Positions 1 to 9,215 are shown, numbered from the stretch's first letter. The stretch: 64,000 nt of DNA from an uncultured Dehalococcoidia bacterium (GCA_958295765.1 CATQHB010000002.1:239717-303716); one strand, 5' to 3'. Numbers and translations: made by a program. Notes: generated from the letters alone by a model not told the origin.

Positions 1-446
1 AAGTGTTGGGGCAGCCGGGACAGGGCCGAGTGGCCCGGTTGGTGGGGGTGGAAAACCTGTTGAAGTTGCGGGTGGCCTCCCGGCATACCCGGGACGGCAC
101 GATGGTCTGCGTTGGCGACGGGCTGCCGGCCGGGTTGCAGTTGGAGGTGCCCCTGGGCGACCCGGAACCGGGGGACGCGGTAACCGTCGGCATCCGGGCC
201 TCGGACATTATCCTGGCCGACGCCGAGCCGAAGGGTTCCTCGGCCCGCAACCGGCTGTCCGGCATCGTTTCCGGGGTGGAACTGCGCCCGCCGGGGTACG
301 AAGTTACCCTATCCTGCCACGGCGCCGACCTGAAGTGCCACATCACCGGCACGTCATTGAACGAAATGGGCATCCGCCCCGGAATGAACCTGTGGGCGGT
401 GTTCAAGGCGTCATCCTGCTTTCTGGTGCAGGATGATTTGTCTTAA
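1..446 (+). CDS. Molybdate/tungstate ABC transporter ATP-binding protein, C-terminal part (ModC-like)
   Basis: Only the C-terminal ~147 residues lie in the window; the codon frame starts at base 3 and the ATPase core is upstream of the edge. What is visible is a regulatory tail: a TOBE-like segment with VGVENLLKLRV and VGIRASDIILA, then a Mop-type domain beginning SARNRLSGIV and ending with GIRPGMNLWAVFKASSCFLV, the classical molybdate-binding signature of ModC/WtpC ATPases. The full protein would power import of molybdate or tungstate across the cytoplasmic membrane. This suits the many molybdo- and tungstoenzymes further along. The stop is TAA at 444-446. The family call is firm; the metal preference is not decided by sequence. 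Confidence 0.8.
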   Translation, partial: VLGQPGQGRVARLVGVENLLKLRVASRHTRDGTMVCVGDGLPAGLQLEVPLGDPEPGDAVTVGIRASDIILADAEPKGSSARNRLSGIVSGVELRPPGYEVTLSCHGADLKCHITGTSLNEMGIRPGMNLWAVFKASSCFLVQDDLS

Positions 447-461
447 CCTGGCAGCCGTGCA

Positions 462-561
462 ACCGTCGTTCCGGCGAAAGCCGGAATCCAGAACGCTTTG
501 TGAGCCGGCACGTTCTTTTCCCGTAGATTTCCTGGATTCCGGCTTTCGCCGGAACGACGGT
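462..561. repeat. MITE-like palindromic repeat, copy 1
   Basis: A 100-bp element bounded by ~30-bp inverted termini starting ACCGTCGTTCCGG and ending CCGGAACGACGGT. Each arm has its own small GCxAAAGC-type palindrome. It lies just after the transporter stop codon and is nearly identical to copy 2. Confidence 0.85.
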
Positions 562-614
562 GTTTATGATGTGGTTGCCTTGGTGTCAGGACGGTTCGGC
601 GGGTAAGGCCGGAT

Positions 615-639
615 GGTTCGACAAGCTCACCATGAGCGG
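615..639. repeat. Short dispersed repeat, TCGACAAGCTCA family
   Basis: A single arm of a second dispersed repeat family, reading GGTTCGACAAGCTCA then CCATGAGCGG. Other copies are near 7.6, 9.2, 30.6, 32.5, 43.1 and 59.7 kb, often as an inverted pair of two arms. Confidence 0.7.
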
Positions 640-745
640 ATATTGTTGAACGGATTATGTTCTTGGCAGAGACTTTGCGCCGACCCGGCTCACGGTGTCG
701 GGGGAATGGCGTCTTAACTATAGCAACACTACGTCAACCCAAGCA

Positions 746-845
746 ACCGTCGTTCCGGCGAAAGCCGGAATCCAGAACGCTTTGTGAGCCGGCACGTTCT
801 TTTCCCGTAGATTTCCTGGATTCCGGCTTTCGCCGGAACGACGGT
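746..845. repeat. MITE-like palindromic repeat, copy 2
   Basis: Nearly identical to copy 1 in both termini and the central ~40 bp, including the bases immediately after it (GTTTATGATG). This points to a recent local duplication. The 447-946 gap holds only these repeats and a promoter; no supportable gene was found in it. Confidence 0.85.
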
Positions 846-905
846 GTTTATGATGCGGTTGCCATACTTCTCCGAGTCCGCTATGTCTCCGGGGTGAAAA
901 CCGCC

Positions 906-937
906 TATAATGGCGGGGAGCATTTTAAGGAGGAGGG
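906..937 (+). promoter_or_regulatory. Promoter -10 and strong Shine-Dalgarno of the HAD gene
   Basis: TATAAT at 906-911 is a perfect -10 box without a clear -35. AAGGAGGAGGG at 927-937 lies nine bases before the ATG at 947 and fixes that start. Confidence 0.55.
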
Positions 938-946
938 TCAACAGGT

Positions 947-1615
947 ATGGCCGGTTTTCGGGCGATTATTTTTGATATGGACGGGGTGCTGGTGGATAGT
1001 GAACCGCTTTTTCTGGACGCTATCAACCGCTTGCTGGCCCAGGATGGGGTAGCGCCAATTTCCGAAAAGGAAAATGAGGAGACGCTCATCGGGACAACCG
1101 TCGATGAGACCTGGCGGCAACTGAAACTGAGCCGGCCCCTGCCGCTGCCTACGGCGACCTACATCACCCGGTACGATGCGATCGTTCGCCGGATGATGAT
1201 GGAGGAGTTGGCGCCTCAGCCGGGCGTCCGGGAATTGCTGGAAACCTGTAACCGCCGGGGCCTGCCCAAGGCGGTGGCCTCCTCCTCCCGCCACGATTGG
1301 GTGGACTTGAAGTTGGCGGCAATCGGGTTGACCGGCGCCTTTGACGCGGTGCTGGGCGGCGATGACGTGAGCCGGGGCAAGCCGGAACCGGACATTTACC
1401 TCAAGGCCGCCGCCGCGCTGGGCCGGCCCCCGGAACAGTGCATCGCTATTGAGGACTCCCCGGTGGGCATCGCCGCCGCCGTAGCCTCCGGGGCCTACAC
1501 CATCGCAGTGCGTACCGCCTACACCCGCAACCTGGACGTAAGCCAGGCCAACGCCATTCTGGAAACCCTGGAGGACTTTGACCGGTCTTTGTTGGCGGAC
1601 GGGCCGCAAGGGTAA
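947..1615 (+). CDS. HAD-superfamily hydrolase, beta-phosphoglucomutase-like
   Basis: A 222-residue cytosolic phosphatase or phosphomutase of HAD subfamily IA. Motif I is FDMDGVLVDSE near the N-terminus (nucleophile Asp10, acid/base Asp12), motif II is the Ser-rich VASSS stretch near residue 107, motif III is Lys in GKPEPDIY near 145, and motif IV is IEDSPVGI near 167. An alpha-helical cap sits between motifs I and II. Length is normal for beta-phosphoglucomutase or phosphoglycolate-phosphatase-like proteins; the substrate cannot be read from sequence. Its stop is 11 bases before the next gene, so the two are probably cotranscribed. The last ~40 bases of this gene are duplicated near 3.9 kb as part of a tandem duplication. 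Confidence 0.88.
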   Translation: MAGFRAIIFDMDGVLVDSEPLFLDAINRLLAQDGVAPISEKENEETLIGTTVDETWRQLKLSRPLPLPTATYITRYDAIVRRMMMEELAPQPGVRELLETCNRRGLPKAVASSSRHDWVDLKLAAIGLTGAFDAVLGGDDVSRGKPEPDIYLKAAAALGRPPEQCIAIEDSPVGIAAAVASGAYTIAVRTAYTRNLDVSQANAILETLEDFDRSLLADGPQG

Positions 1616-1626
1616 GGATTATTGCG

Positions 1627-3765
1627 ATGACCCCGGCCCGGAGCGGCGATTTGAGCAAGTCCTGGCGCAGCCTCATCCCGGTTGCCCTGCCCTGGGCTGC
1701 CCTTGCTATCCCGGCCCTGCTGCTGTTTCTGCCGGTGTTGTATTACTCCCTGACCACGCCCTTTGCCCTGGAGGACGATTATAGCGCCTGGGGCCATTCC
1801 TTTATGTTCGACCGCGCCGGGCTGTTTACCCAGTGGCTCTACCTCCAGTTCCTTGACCTGGATTTTGGCGAGGAACGCTACCGGCCCCTCTGGGAGTTCT
1901 ACAACGCGGTGGCCTGGAAAGTCTTTGGGACTACGAACTGGCTGCATCACCTGGCCCGGTGGGTGGTAAATTTCGGGGCCGTCTTTACCTTTGCCGCCGC
2001 CTTTCTCTGCATCACCCGCCAACCGCCCGCCGCCGGACCCAACATCGCCGCCCGGTTCGGCCAGATTCTACCGCTGGCCCTGCTGGTCTATCTCTGGCTA
2101 TTCTTTCCCAATCAACCGGCGGCCCGGCTGGGGCCTCAGGAAGTCTATACCGTTTTCTTTCTGGGGCTGGGTAGCTGGATGCTGGCCCTGCTGCTTTTGC
2201 GGGAGGGTAGTCTGAGGGAAGGTAGCCAAAACCGGCATTGGGCCACGCTGTTAATCTACGGCTTGTTCTACTTGAGTTACCTCGGCCTGGCCTGGACCAA
2301 GGAAATCAACATCGCCATGCTGCTGTGGTTTCTGGTTTCTTACTATGCCCTGCTGCTGATTGGGGCATTGCGGCGGAAGGGACGGGAGAATCAAGGGCAA
2401 GGGTCGAAGGGCCTGGTCAGGGGCGTCGTGAGCGCGTTGCCGGGGATAAACCGGTGGAAACTCCTGGGCGGCCTGCCGTTGCTGGCGGTTTTCCTGCATA
2501 CCCTGTGGCGGGTGAACGGCGTTTCCCAGGGGGGCGGCTATGGCACGGCGCCGGTAACGCCCGGACTGATTGGCGATAATGCCGTGTGGATTGCCCAACA
2601 CCTTTTCCAGGTCAACACTTCCCCCCTGATTACGGCCGCCCTGGCCCTGCTCGTGGCGTTCCTGCTGCGCTGCATCGTCCGCAAGGCCCGCAAAGGCCAA
2701 TTCAGCAACGAAGTTATTTTCACGCTGTTTCTGCTGGGCCTGTTCGGGAGTATGTACCTGATGGTCGGCACTTCGTGGGCGCAGGTGCCGCGCTATTGGT
2801 ACATCCTCATACCCGTTTTCACCACGCTGCTGGCCTTTTCCGCCAGGTTTGGGCTGGAGTATGCCGGAGAGTTGCGCCCGCTGCGCCGCCGCTTGGCCTC
2901 GCTCACCCTCACCCCCCGACTTTTAGCGGCTTACGGGTTGGCCGGTTTCGTCATCTTTTTCCTTTGCTGTAACTACTACAACTTTCTGTTCCAAACCGTG
3001 GTTCAGCACCACACCCGTCAGGCCGATGCCAGGCTCATCGCCGAAATCAACCGCCGCCAAGACCAGGGCCAGTATATCCAGGTGCCGTATGATAACCCCA
3101 ACTGGTACGCAGTTTTACTCGTTCGCTACTATCGCAACTTTCTGCCCCGGTTTTATGGCGGCGAGTATGCGATACACACGGAGCCGCCGGCCCAGGCCGG
3201 GCCGCCCTGGTACGTGGTCGGCCATACCGACGAGCAGCGCATCCAGCCCCAAAACTACCGGCCCTTGTCTTATGCCCGGAAGGTGGCCGGCATACTCCAG
3301 CCGGGCCACCCATACCTGGCAAAGGACGGCGGCATCCCTTTATGGGAATGGTATATCTACCGCAGCGACCTGGGCCGGTTCTGGTGGAACGGTGTTGACG
3401 TTGACTGGTATCAGGTCATCGCGGAGGCCGGGGAGCCGGCCCTCCGCGCCGCCTTTGACGTATATCTGGTTGATAACGTCCTCATTTATACCCGGGAGCC
3501 GTGCAACCCGGAGGATGTGGCGGCAAGGTTCTTACTCCACTTGTACCCGGTTGATGGCGATGACCTGCCCGACCAGCGCAAGAGGTACGGGTTTGACCAC
3601 CTGGACTTCAGCTTTGAGCAGTATGGCCCGCTATCCGGCGGGAAGTGCCTGGCGCGAATCACCCTCCCGGAATACGCCATTGCCACCATCCGCACCGGCC
3701 AGTACGTGCCGGCGGCTGACGGTTACCATCGTTTATGGGAGGAGGAGATTCGCTTGGTGGAGTAG
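1627..3765 (+). CDS. Large GT-C-like polytopic membrane protein
   Basis: A 712-residue protein with many hydrophobic segments. The first, ALPWAALAIPALLLFLPVLY, begins near residue 17. An acidic LEDDYSAW motif follows, where GT-C glycosyltransferases carry their catalytic loop Asp/Glu. About ten more membrane segments follow, then a hydrophilic extracytoplasmic C-terminal domain of ~250 residues. The fold suggests a lipid-phosphate-sugar-dependent glycosyltransferase (PMT/ArnT-like) acting outside the membrane on lipid, protein or polysaccharide; no substrate can be named. The last ~100 residues (from FDVYLVDNVLIYTREPC to TGQYVPAADGYHRLWEEE) recur in the 14.5-kb homologue, and the final tail recurs in the 12.2-kb one. 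It is 11 bases downstream of the HAD gene. Confidence 0.7.
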   Translation: MTPARSGDLSKSWRSLIPVALPWAALAIPALLLFLPVLYYSLTTPFALEDDYSAWGHSFMFDRAGLFTQWLYLQFLDLDFGEERYRPLWEFYNAVAWKVFGTTNWLHHLARWVVNFGAVFTFAAAFLCITRQPPAAGPNIAARFGQILPLALLVYLWLFFPNQPAARLGPQEVYTVFFLGLGSWMLALLLLREGSLREGSQNRHWATLLIYGLFYLSYLGLAWTKEINIAMLLWFLVSYYALLLIGALRRKGRENQGQGSKGLVRGVVSALPGINRWKLLGGLPLLAVFLHTLWRVNGVSQGGGYGTAPVTPGLIGDNAVWIAQHLFQVNTSPLITAALALLVAFLLRCIVRKARKGQFSNEVIFTLFLLGLFGSMYLMVGTSWAQVPRYWYILIPVFTTLLAFSARFGLEYAGELRPLRRRLASLTLTPRLLAAYGLAGFVIFFLCCNYYNFLFQTVVQHHTRQADARLIAEINRRQDQGQYIQVPYDNPNWYAVLLVRYYRNFLPRFYGGEYAIHTEPPAQAGPPWYVVGHTDEQRIQPQNYRPLSYARKVAGILQPGHPYLAKDGGIPLWEWYIYRSDLGRFWWNGVDVDWYQVIAEAGEPALRAAFDVYLVDNVLIYTREPCNPEDVAARFLLHLYPVDGDDLPDQRKRYGFDHLDFSFEQYGPLSGGKCLARITLPEYAIATIRTGQYVPAADGYHRLWEEEIRLVE

Positions 3766-3937
3766 CCGGGGGTTGCCGGGTTGAGACGCGATTGCCCGGT
3801 TCCCGGATGTCCCCGGTTGCGGCGTCTCTATGTTAAAATCGCCCTTGATTAGCGATTGGTCAAATCAGTCCAGGCAGAGGTAAGGCAATGACCGTTCCTT
3901 GCTGGCGGATGGGCCGCCGAGGTAAAGGATTATTGCT

Positions 3938-6037
3938 ATGACCCCGGCCCGTAGCGATTATTTGAGCAAGTCCTGGCGCAGTTTCATCCCGGCCGCCCTG
4001 CCCTGGGCTGCCCTTGTAGTCCCGGCCCTGCTGCTGTTTCTGCCGGTATTGTATTACTCCCTGACCACGCCCTTTGCCCTGGTGGACGATTATGGGGACT
4101 GGGGCTTTGTCCGTGTCTTAGACTCCCCGGAACAATTTTCCCGGTGGTTCGACCACCGGATTATTGGCCTTGATTATAACCTATACGAATACCAGTACGA
4201 ATACGAAAATCAATACGAATACCGGCACCGGCCCTTCTGGGAGTTCTACAACGTGGTGGCCTGGAACGTCTTTGGGCCGACGCCCTGGCTGCATCATCTG
4301 GCCCGGTGGGTGGTAAATTTCGGGGCCGTCTTTACCTTTGCCGCCGCCTTTCTTTGCATGGCCGGCCAGCGGCAAGCTGCCGGGTCAAGCTTGGCCTCCC
4401 GGTTCTGCCATATCCTACCGCTGGCCCTGCTGGTATATCTGTGGCTCTTCTTTCCCAATCAACCGGCGGCCCGGCTGGGGCCGCAGGAAGTCTATACGGT
4501 TTTCTTTCTGGGGCTGGGTAGCTGGATGCTGGCACTTTTGCTTCTAAGGGAGGGTAGCCAAAACCGGCTCCGGGCCACGCTGCTGATTTACGGCTTGCTC
4601 TACCTGAGTTACCTCGGCCTGGCCTGGTCTAAGGAAGTCAACATCGCTATGGCACTATGGCTCCTGGTTTCTTATTACGCCCTGCTGCTGATTGGGGCGT
4701 TGCGGCGGAAAGACCGGGGCGCCGGGGGCGCATTGCCGGGGATAAGCCGGTGGAAACTCCTGGGCGGCCTGCCGTTGCTGGCGGTTTTCCTGCATACCTT
4801 GTGGCGGTTGACTGGCGTAGTCTCCCAGGGAGGCGGCTATGACCCGGCGCCCCTGACGCCCGGACTGATTGTCGATAATGCCGGGTGGATTGCCGGGCAA
4901 CTCTTCCAAGTCAACACTTCCCCCTTTATTACTGCCGGTCTGGCCCTGCTTGTGGCGTTGCTGCTGTTCTTTGTCATCGGCAAAGCTGTCAAAGGCCAAT
5001 TCAGCAACGAGGTCGTTTTCCTGCTGTTTCTGCTGGGCCTGTTTGCGAGTATGTATCTGATAGTCGGCACTTCGTGGGCGCAGGTGCTTCGTTATTGGTA
5101 CATACTCATACCGGTTTTCACCACGCTGCTGGCCTTTTCCGCCAAGTTTGCGTTGGAGTATGCCGGAGAGTTGCGTCTGTTGCGGGGCAGCTTTGCTTCC
5201 TTTACCCCCACTCCCCGACTTTTAGCGGCTTCCGGGTTAGTGGGCTTCACCGTCTTCTTCGTCTGCTGTAACTACTACAACTTTCTATTCCAGACCGTGG
5301 TTCAGCACCACGCCCGGCAGGCCGAGGCCAGGCTCCTCGCCGAAATTACCCGCCGGCACGACCAGGGCCATTATATCCAGGTCCTGTATGAGAACCCCAA
5401 CGAGTTGACCAAGAAAATTATTCTCTACTATCGCGAATTTCTGCCCCGTTTTTATGGGGGCGAGTATGCGATGCACACGGAGCCACCGGCTCAGGCCGGG
5501 CCGCCCTGGTACGTAGTCGCCCATACCGGCGAGCAACATAACCAGCTACGAAACTACCGGCCCTTGTCTTATGCCTGGAAGGTGGCCGACCGGCTCCAGG
5601 TGGGCCACCCATACCTGACAAAGGACGGCGGCGTCCCTTTATGGGAATGGTATATCTACCGCAGCGACTTGGCCCGGTTCTGGTGGAACCGTTAGGAGGC
5701 CGGGGAGCTGGCCATCCGCGCCGCCTTTGACGTGTACCTCGTTGATAACGTCCTCATTTATACCAGGGAGCAATGTAGTCAGGAGGACATGGCGTCACGG
5801 TTCTTTCTCCACCTGCGCCCGGTTGACATCAATGACCTGCCCAGCTATCGCCAGGAGCACGGGTTTGACAATCTGGACTTCAGCTTTGAGCAGCATGGCT
5901 TGCTATCCGGCGGGCGCTGCCTGGCGCGGGTCGCCCTCCCGGAATATGCCATTGCCGCCATCCGCACCGGCCAGTACGTGCCGGTGGCCGACGGTTCCAA
6001 CCAGCTTTGGGATGGGGAGATTAGTTTGGTGGAATAG
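3938..6037 (+). pseudogene. Second copy of the GT-C-like gene, interrupted by an in-frame TAG
   Basis: This is the downstream copy of the tandem duplication and is clearly homologous to 1627-3765 throughout (same N-terminal MTPARS start, same membrane segments, same C-terminal tail). It differs by a variable acidic stretch near 4170-4220 rich in YEYEYQ-type repeats. After ...DLARFWWNR the frame meets TAG at 5693-5695. The intact copy has 11 codons (GVDVDWYQVIA) where this copy has Arg plus the stop, so a net 27-base in-frame loss created it. The same frame then continues EAGELAIRAAFDVY... to a stop at 6037. The 585-residue upstream piece may still be made and inserted; the missing tail is the shared extracytoplasmic domain. 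Confidence 0.8.
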
Positions 6038-6134
6038 CCGGGGGTTCTCCGGACATCTCCCGGTCGCGGCGTCGCTGTGTTAGAATCACCCTCAATTAGC
6101 GATTGGTCAAATCAGTCCAGGCAGAGGTAAGGCA

Positions 6135-7166
6135 ATGGCTTTTTATATGTACGTTTCCCTTTCTCAAGAGGATAAGATACTGCGGTTGGCGCTGGATGGG
6201 GCTACCGGTACGCTGGAAAAGTTGGGCGAGGTGGCGGCGGCGGGGCGGCCGGCGCCCATGGCGGCCAGCCCGGACCGGCGGTTTCTCTACGTGGGCCGGC
6301 GGGACGCGCTGGAGGTGTCCAGCTACCGGATTGACCCCTCCGACGGCGGGATTGAGCTGATTGGCACGGCGGGGTTGGAGTCCGACCCCTGCTTTATGTC
6401 CACCGACCGCAGTGGTAGGTATCTGCTGTCGGCCTACTACAACGCCGGCCATGCGGCGGTGCATCCCATCGGCCCGCCTCACGGCGCGGAAGGGGCGGCG
6501 GCCGGCCCGCCGGTGGAGTGGCTGCGCACCGGCACCGGCGCCCATTGTTTCCAGACCGACCCGACCAACCGCTACGGCTATGTGCCGCACATCGCCGCCG
6601 GCGACGGCCCCAACGCCATTTTCCAGTTCCGGTTTGACCCGGACACCGGCCGGCTCACGCCCAACACGCCGGAGCGGGTCAGCCCGCCGGAGCCGATTGG
6701 CCCGCGCCACTTCTGCTTTCATCCCAGCCGGGACATTATCTACTGCTCCAACGAGCAGGGATGCAGCGTTACCGGCTACAACCTGGACCCGGCCAGCGGC
6801 GCCCTGACCGCTTTCCAGACCCTGACCACCCTGCCCGCGGGGTTTGAGGGGCGCAATAGCTGTTCGCAGATACAGATTACGCCGGACGGGAAGTACCTTT
6901 ACGCGCCCAACCGGGGCCACGACAGCATCGCCGGTTTCGCGGTGGACGCCGCGGACGGGCGGCTGACCGCCCTGGGACAGACCCCCTCGGAAAAGACGCC
7001 CCGGGCCTTCAGCATCGACCCCACCGGCAACTTCCTCTACTCCGCCGGGCTGGAGTCGGGCCGCCTGGCCGCCTTCCGCATCGACGCCGCCACTGGCGCC
7101 CTGAACCTGCTGGACACTTATGAGGTGGGCCAGGGGCCGATGTGGGTGTTGATAATTGAGGTGTAG
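6135..7166 (+). CDS. Lactonase-family beta-propeller protein (6-phosphogluconolactonase-like)
   Basis: A 343-residue protein of the 3-carboxymuconate cyclase / YbhE-type lactonase family, built as a seven-bladed propeller. Repeated blade signatures are PDRRFLYVGRR, SGRYLLSAYYN, PDGKYLYAPNRGHDSI and PTGNFLYSAGLESG, each ending a blade. E. coli Pgl of this family hydrolyses 6-phosphogluconolactone, but many relatives act on other lactones. No signal peptide is seen, so it is probably cytosolic. The leader just upstream also occurs before 3.9 kb because of the duplication; this gene supplied the right edge of the duplicated unit. Confidence 0.85.
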   Translation: MAFYMYVSLSQEDKILRLALDGATGTLEKLGEVAAAGRPAPMAASPDRRFLYVGRRDALEVSSYRIDPSDGGIELIGTAGLESDPCFMSTDRSGRYLLSAYYNAGHAAVHPIGPPHGAEGAAAGPPVEWLRTGTGAHCFQTDPTNRYGYVPHIAAGDGPNAIFQFRFDPDTGRLTPNTPERVSPPEPIGPRHFCFHPSRDIIYCSNEQGCSVTGYNLDPASGALTAFQTLTTLPAGFEGRNSCSQIQITPDGKYLYAPNRGHDSIAGFAVDAADGRLTALGQTPSEKTPRAFSIDPTGNFLYSAGLESGRLAAFRIDAATGALNLLDTYEVGQGPMWVLIIEV

Positions 7167-7318
7167 CGGGGGGCTTTCTCCGCCCATAGCCGAGGATGTG
7201 CAACGCTTGTTGGTGTTTTATTGGTGTAGGTGCGAGTTTGTAACCCGCCCTGTCCGCAACGGCAAGTCAGGCTCGGAGAACCGACGCCGCCATTACTGAA
7301 CGGTACTGGCACCGGAAC

Positions 7319-7412
7319 GTGGGCGGGTTAGAAACCCGCCCCTACCGGACAAGGAACCGTCCGGCCAACGAACCGGGGCGTGGCAAGAAATACCAATAAA
7401 CTTGGGGAATAC
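7319..7412. repeat. GGGCGGGTT-hairpin dispersed repeat, copy 1
   Basis: Core 7319-7347 is a hairpin, GGGCGGGTTA facing AACCCGCCC, followed by CCTACCGG and a GGCAAGAAATACC stretch. Relatives are at 32599-32665 and 33959-33985. The 7167-7851 gap contains this, a MITE copy, a TCGACAAGC pair and a ~22-bp tandem array, but no gene I can support. Confidence 0.65.
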
Positions 7413-7461
7413 CCATCGGGCAATCACATCTTAACTACGGCAACCGTCGGCAACCTAATCA

Positions 7462-7560
7462 ACCGTCGTTCCGGCGAAAGCCGGAATCCAGGAAATCCCC
7501 GGGGAAAGAGCGGGCCGGCTATCGAGGATTCTGGATTCCGGCTTTCGCCGGAACGACGGT
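7462..7560. repeat. MITE-like palindromic repeat, copy 3
   Basis: Same inverted termini as copy 1, but the central part is in the opposite orientation (GGAAATCCCCGGGGAAAGAG after the left arm). Confidence 0.85.
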
Positions 7561-7618
7561 GGCGGGAGAATGACGGTGGCGGGGGAATGACGGTTGTTTA
7601 GGTTGCCTTGATTCTCTC

Positions 7619-7680
7619 CGCTCATCCTGAGCTTGTCGAAGGATGGAATTGGGATGGTTCGACAGGCTCACCATGAGCGG
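7619..7680. repeat. Inverted pair of the TCGACAAGCTCA family
   Basis: CCGCTCATCCTGAGCTTGTC and, 12 bases on, GGTTCGACAGGCTCACCATG form an imperfect palindrome able to fold as a long hairpin. Confidence 0.7.
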
Positions 7681-7783
7681 TTTTGCGTTATAAATCATGA
7701 GCGGTTTTGCGCTATAACATAAGCGGTCTAATGCTATAGCATGAGCGGTTTTGTGTTATACATAACCGGTCTTACGCAATAAC
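7673..7783. repeat. Degenerate ~22-bp tandem array
   Basis: About five units of 21-24 bp beginning ATGAGCGGTTTTGCGTTATA, with variants such as ATAAGCGGTCTAATGCTATA. The first unit grows out of the end of the preceding dispersed repeat. Confidence 0.6.
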
Positions 7784-7839
7784 CGGTCGAAAACTAAAAG
7801 GTTGCCCCTAGCCACCGTGTAATCCCGCCGCCGGGCGCA

Positions 7840-7845
7840 TATAAT
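7840..7845 (+). promoter_or_regulatory. -10 box of moeA, apparently leaderless
   Basis: A perfect TATAAT ends six bases before the ATG at 7852, so transcription would begin at or next to the start codon. No Shine-Dalgarno is present. Confidence 0.5.
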
Positions 7846-7851
7846 AGACCT

Positions 7852-9099
7852 ATGCCTGAGTTTTTTAATGTGCTGCCCCCGGCGCAGGCCCTACAGGGGT
7901 TGCTGGAGTTGCTGCCCCGGTCGCCCCTGGCCGGGGAGTCGGTGGCGGTGGCTGACGCCTTGGGGCGCATTACCGCCGCTCCGCTCACCGCGCCGGAGGA
8001 TTTGCCGGCCTTTCCCCGCTCGGCGATGGACGGTTTTTCCCTCCGGGCCGCCGATACCTTTGGCGCCTCCGAGGGTTTGCCGGCCTACTTTTCCCTGGTG
8101 GGCGAGGTGCCGATGGGCATGGATGCGGCGGTGTCGGTGGGACTGGGCGAGGCGGCGGTGGCCTATACCGGCGGGATGTTGGCAGGCCACGCCGATGCGG
8201 TGGTGATGGTGGAGAACACCCAACCGGTGGATGCCGTTACCATTGAGGTAGTCCGTCCGGTGGCCCCCGGGGAGAACGTGGTGCAGCCCGGGGAGGACGT
8301 GCGGGCCGGAGAGCCGCTGCTACCGGCCGGCCACTTGCTGCGCCCTCAGGACTTGGGAGGGCTGACTGCCCTGGGCATCACCCGAATTACGGTGGCCCGG
8401 CGGCCCAAAGTCGCTATCCTGGCGATGGGTGATGAGGTGGTGGCCCCGGAGTCCATCCCGTCCCCCGGCCAGATCAGGGACGTGAACAGCTATACCGTTG
8501 CCGCTCAGGTAAGGCAGGCCGGCGGTATCCCGATTCTGCTGGGCATTGCCCCGGATGACTACGGGACGCAACTAGCCGCCGCCGGCCGGGGGCTGGAACA
8601 GGCCGACGTGCTGGTCTGCTCGGCGGGCAGTTCGGTCAGCAGCCGGGACTTGACCGCCGACTTGATTAACGGGCTGGGGGAACCGGGCGTGCTGGTGCAT
8701 GGGCTGTCCCTCCGGCCCGGCAAGCCGGCCATCGTAGGGCTGGTGGGCGGCAAACCGGCCTTTGGCCTGCCGGGCAACCCGGTGTCGGCGATGATTGTAT
8801 TTGACCTGCTGGTGCGGCCGGTGCTTTACCACCTTTGCGGCTGTACGGCGCCGCCGGAACCGGCGACGGTTGCCGCCCGGCTCACCCAGGACATTGCCTC
8901 GGCGCCGGGCCGGGAGGACTATATCCCGGTACGGCTGTTCACTCAAGGCAATGGGCCGGAGGAGGAACGGCTGGCCGAGCCGGTGTTTGGCAAATCCAAC
9001 TTGATTTACACCCTCATCCGCGCCGACGGCCTGGTACTGGCGCCGTTGGACCAGGCCGGCCTTTACGCCGGGGAAAGGGTGGCGGTGCGGCTGTTCTGA
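7852..9099 (+). CDS. moeA: Molybdopterin molybdenumtransferase MoeA
   Basis: A 415-residue cytosolic enzyme that inserts molybdate (or tungstate) into adenylylated molybdopterin to give active cofactor. Visible family marks are the N-terminal FPRSAMDGFSLRAAD motif (Asp in SAMDGF), VMVENTQPV, VVQPGEDVRAGE, the domain III entry RPKVAILAMGDEVV, the catalytic core VLVCSAGSSVSSRD (GGxS-like) and the signature FGLPGNPVSAMIVF. Domain IV closes the protein. Length and domain order are those of ordinary MoeA. It is separated from the MoeA-PBP gene by a HAD phosphatase. A perfect -10 immediately upstream suggests a leaderless message. Confidence 0.93.
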   Translation: MPEFFNVLPPAQALQGLLELLPRSPLAGESVAVADALGRITAAPLTAPEDLPAFPRSAMDGFSLRAADTFGASEGLPAYFSLVGEVPMGMDAAVSVGLGEAAVAYTGGMLAGHADAVVMVENTQPVDAVTIEVVRPVAPGENVVQPGEDVRAGEPLLPAGHLLRPQDLGGLTALGITRITVARRPKVAILAMGDEVVAPESIPSPGQIRDVNSYTVAAQVRQAGGIPILLGIAPDDYGTQLAAAGRGLEQADVLVCSAGSSVSSRDLTADLINGLGEPGVLVHGLSLRPGKPAIVGLVGGKPAFGLPGNPVSAMIVFDLLVRPVLYHLCGCTAPPEPATVAARLTQDIASAPGREDYIPVRLFTQGNGPEEERLAEPVFGKSNLIYTLIRADGLVLAPLDQAGLYAGERVAVRLF

Positions 9100-9155
9100 A
9101 CCGGGTTTTGCAGCGGGGGCGGGGGTTTTAGGCTCTTGACTCATTACGATTAGAA

Positions 9156-9215
9156 CCGCTCATGGTGAGCTTGTCGAACCACCCGTTTATCCTTCGACAA
9201 GCTCAGGATGAGCGG
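9156..9215. repeat. Inverted pair of the TCGACAAGCTCA family
   Basis: CCGCTCATGGTGAGCTTGTC and CCTTCGACAAGCTCAGGATG arms, here in the opposite order to the 7.6-kb copy. Confidence 0.7.

Larger units (their letters stand above)
1577..6137. repeat. Tandem segmental duplication of ~2.3 kb
   Basis: Two head-to-tail copies run from about 1577 to 3887 and from about 3888 to 6137. Each starts inside the 3' end of the HAD gene (GACGGGCCGC versus GATGGGCCGC), includes a GT-C-like gene, and ends with the leader of the lactonase gene (GCGATTGGTCAAATCAGTCC then AGGCAGAGGTAAGGCAATG). At the internal joint near 3888 the lactonase start codon is fused to HAD-gene 3' sequence, as an unequal tandem duplication would produce. 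Confidence 0.8.

Noticed and set aside
657-1052. Open frame across the MITE copy and the HAD start
   Set aside because: Mostly MITE sequence (FRRKPESR-type translation) and overlapping the HAD gene in another frame; similar frames occur at every MITE copy.
5693-5695. In-frame TAG as pyrrolysine
   Set aside because: It arose together with a 27-base deletion relative to the intact duplicate, and no pylT/pylS is seen; decay is simpler.
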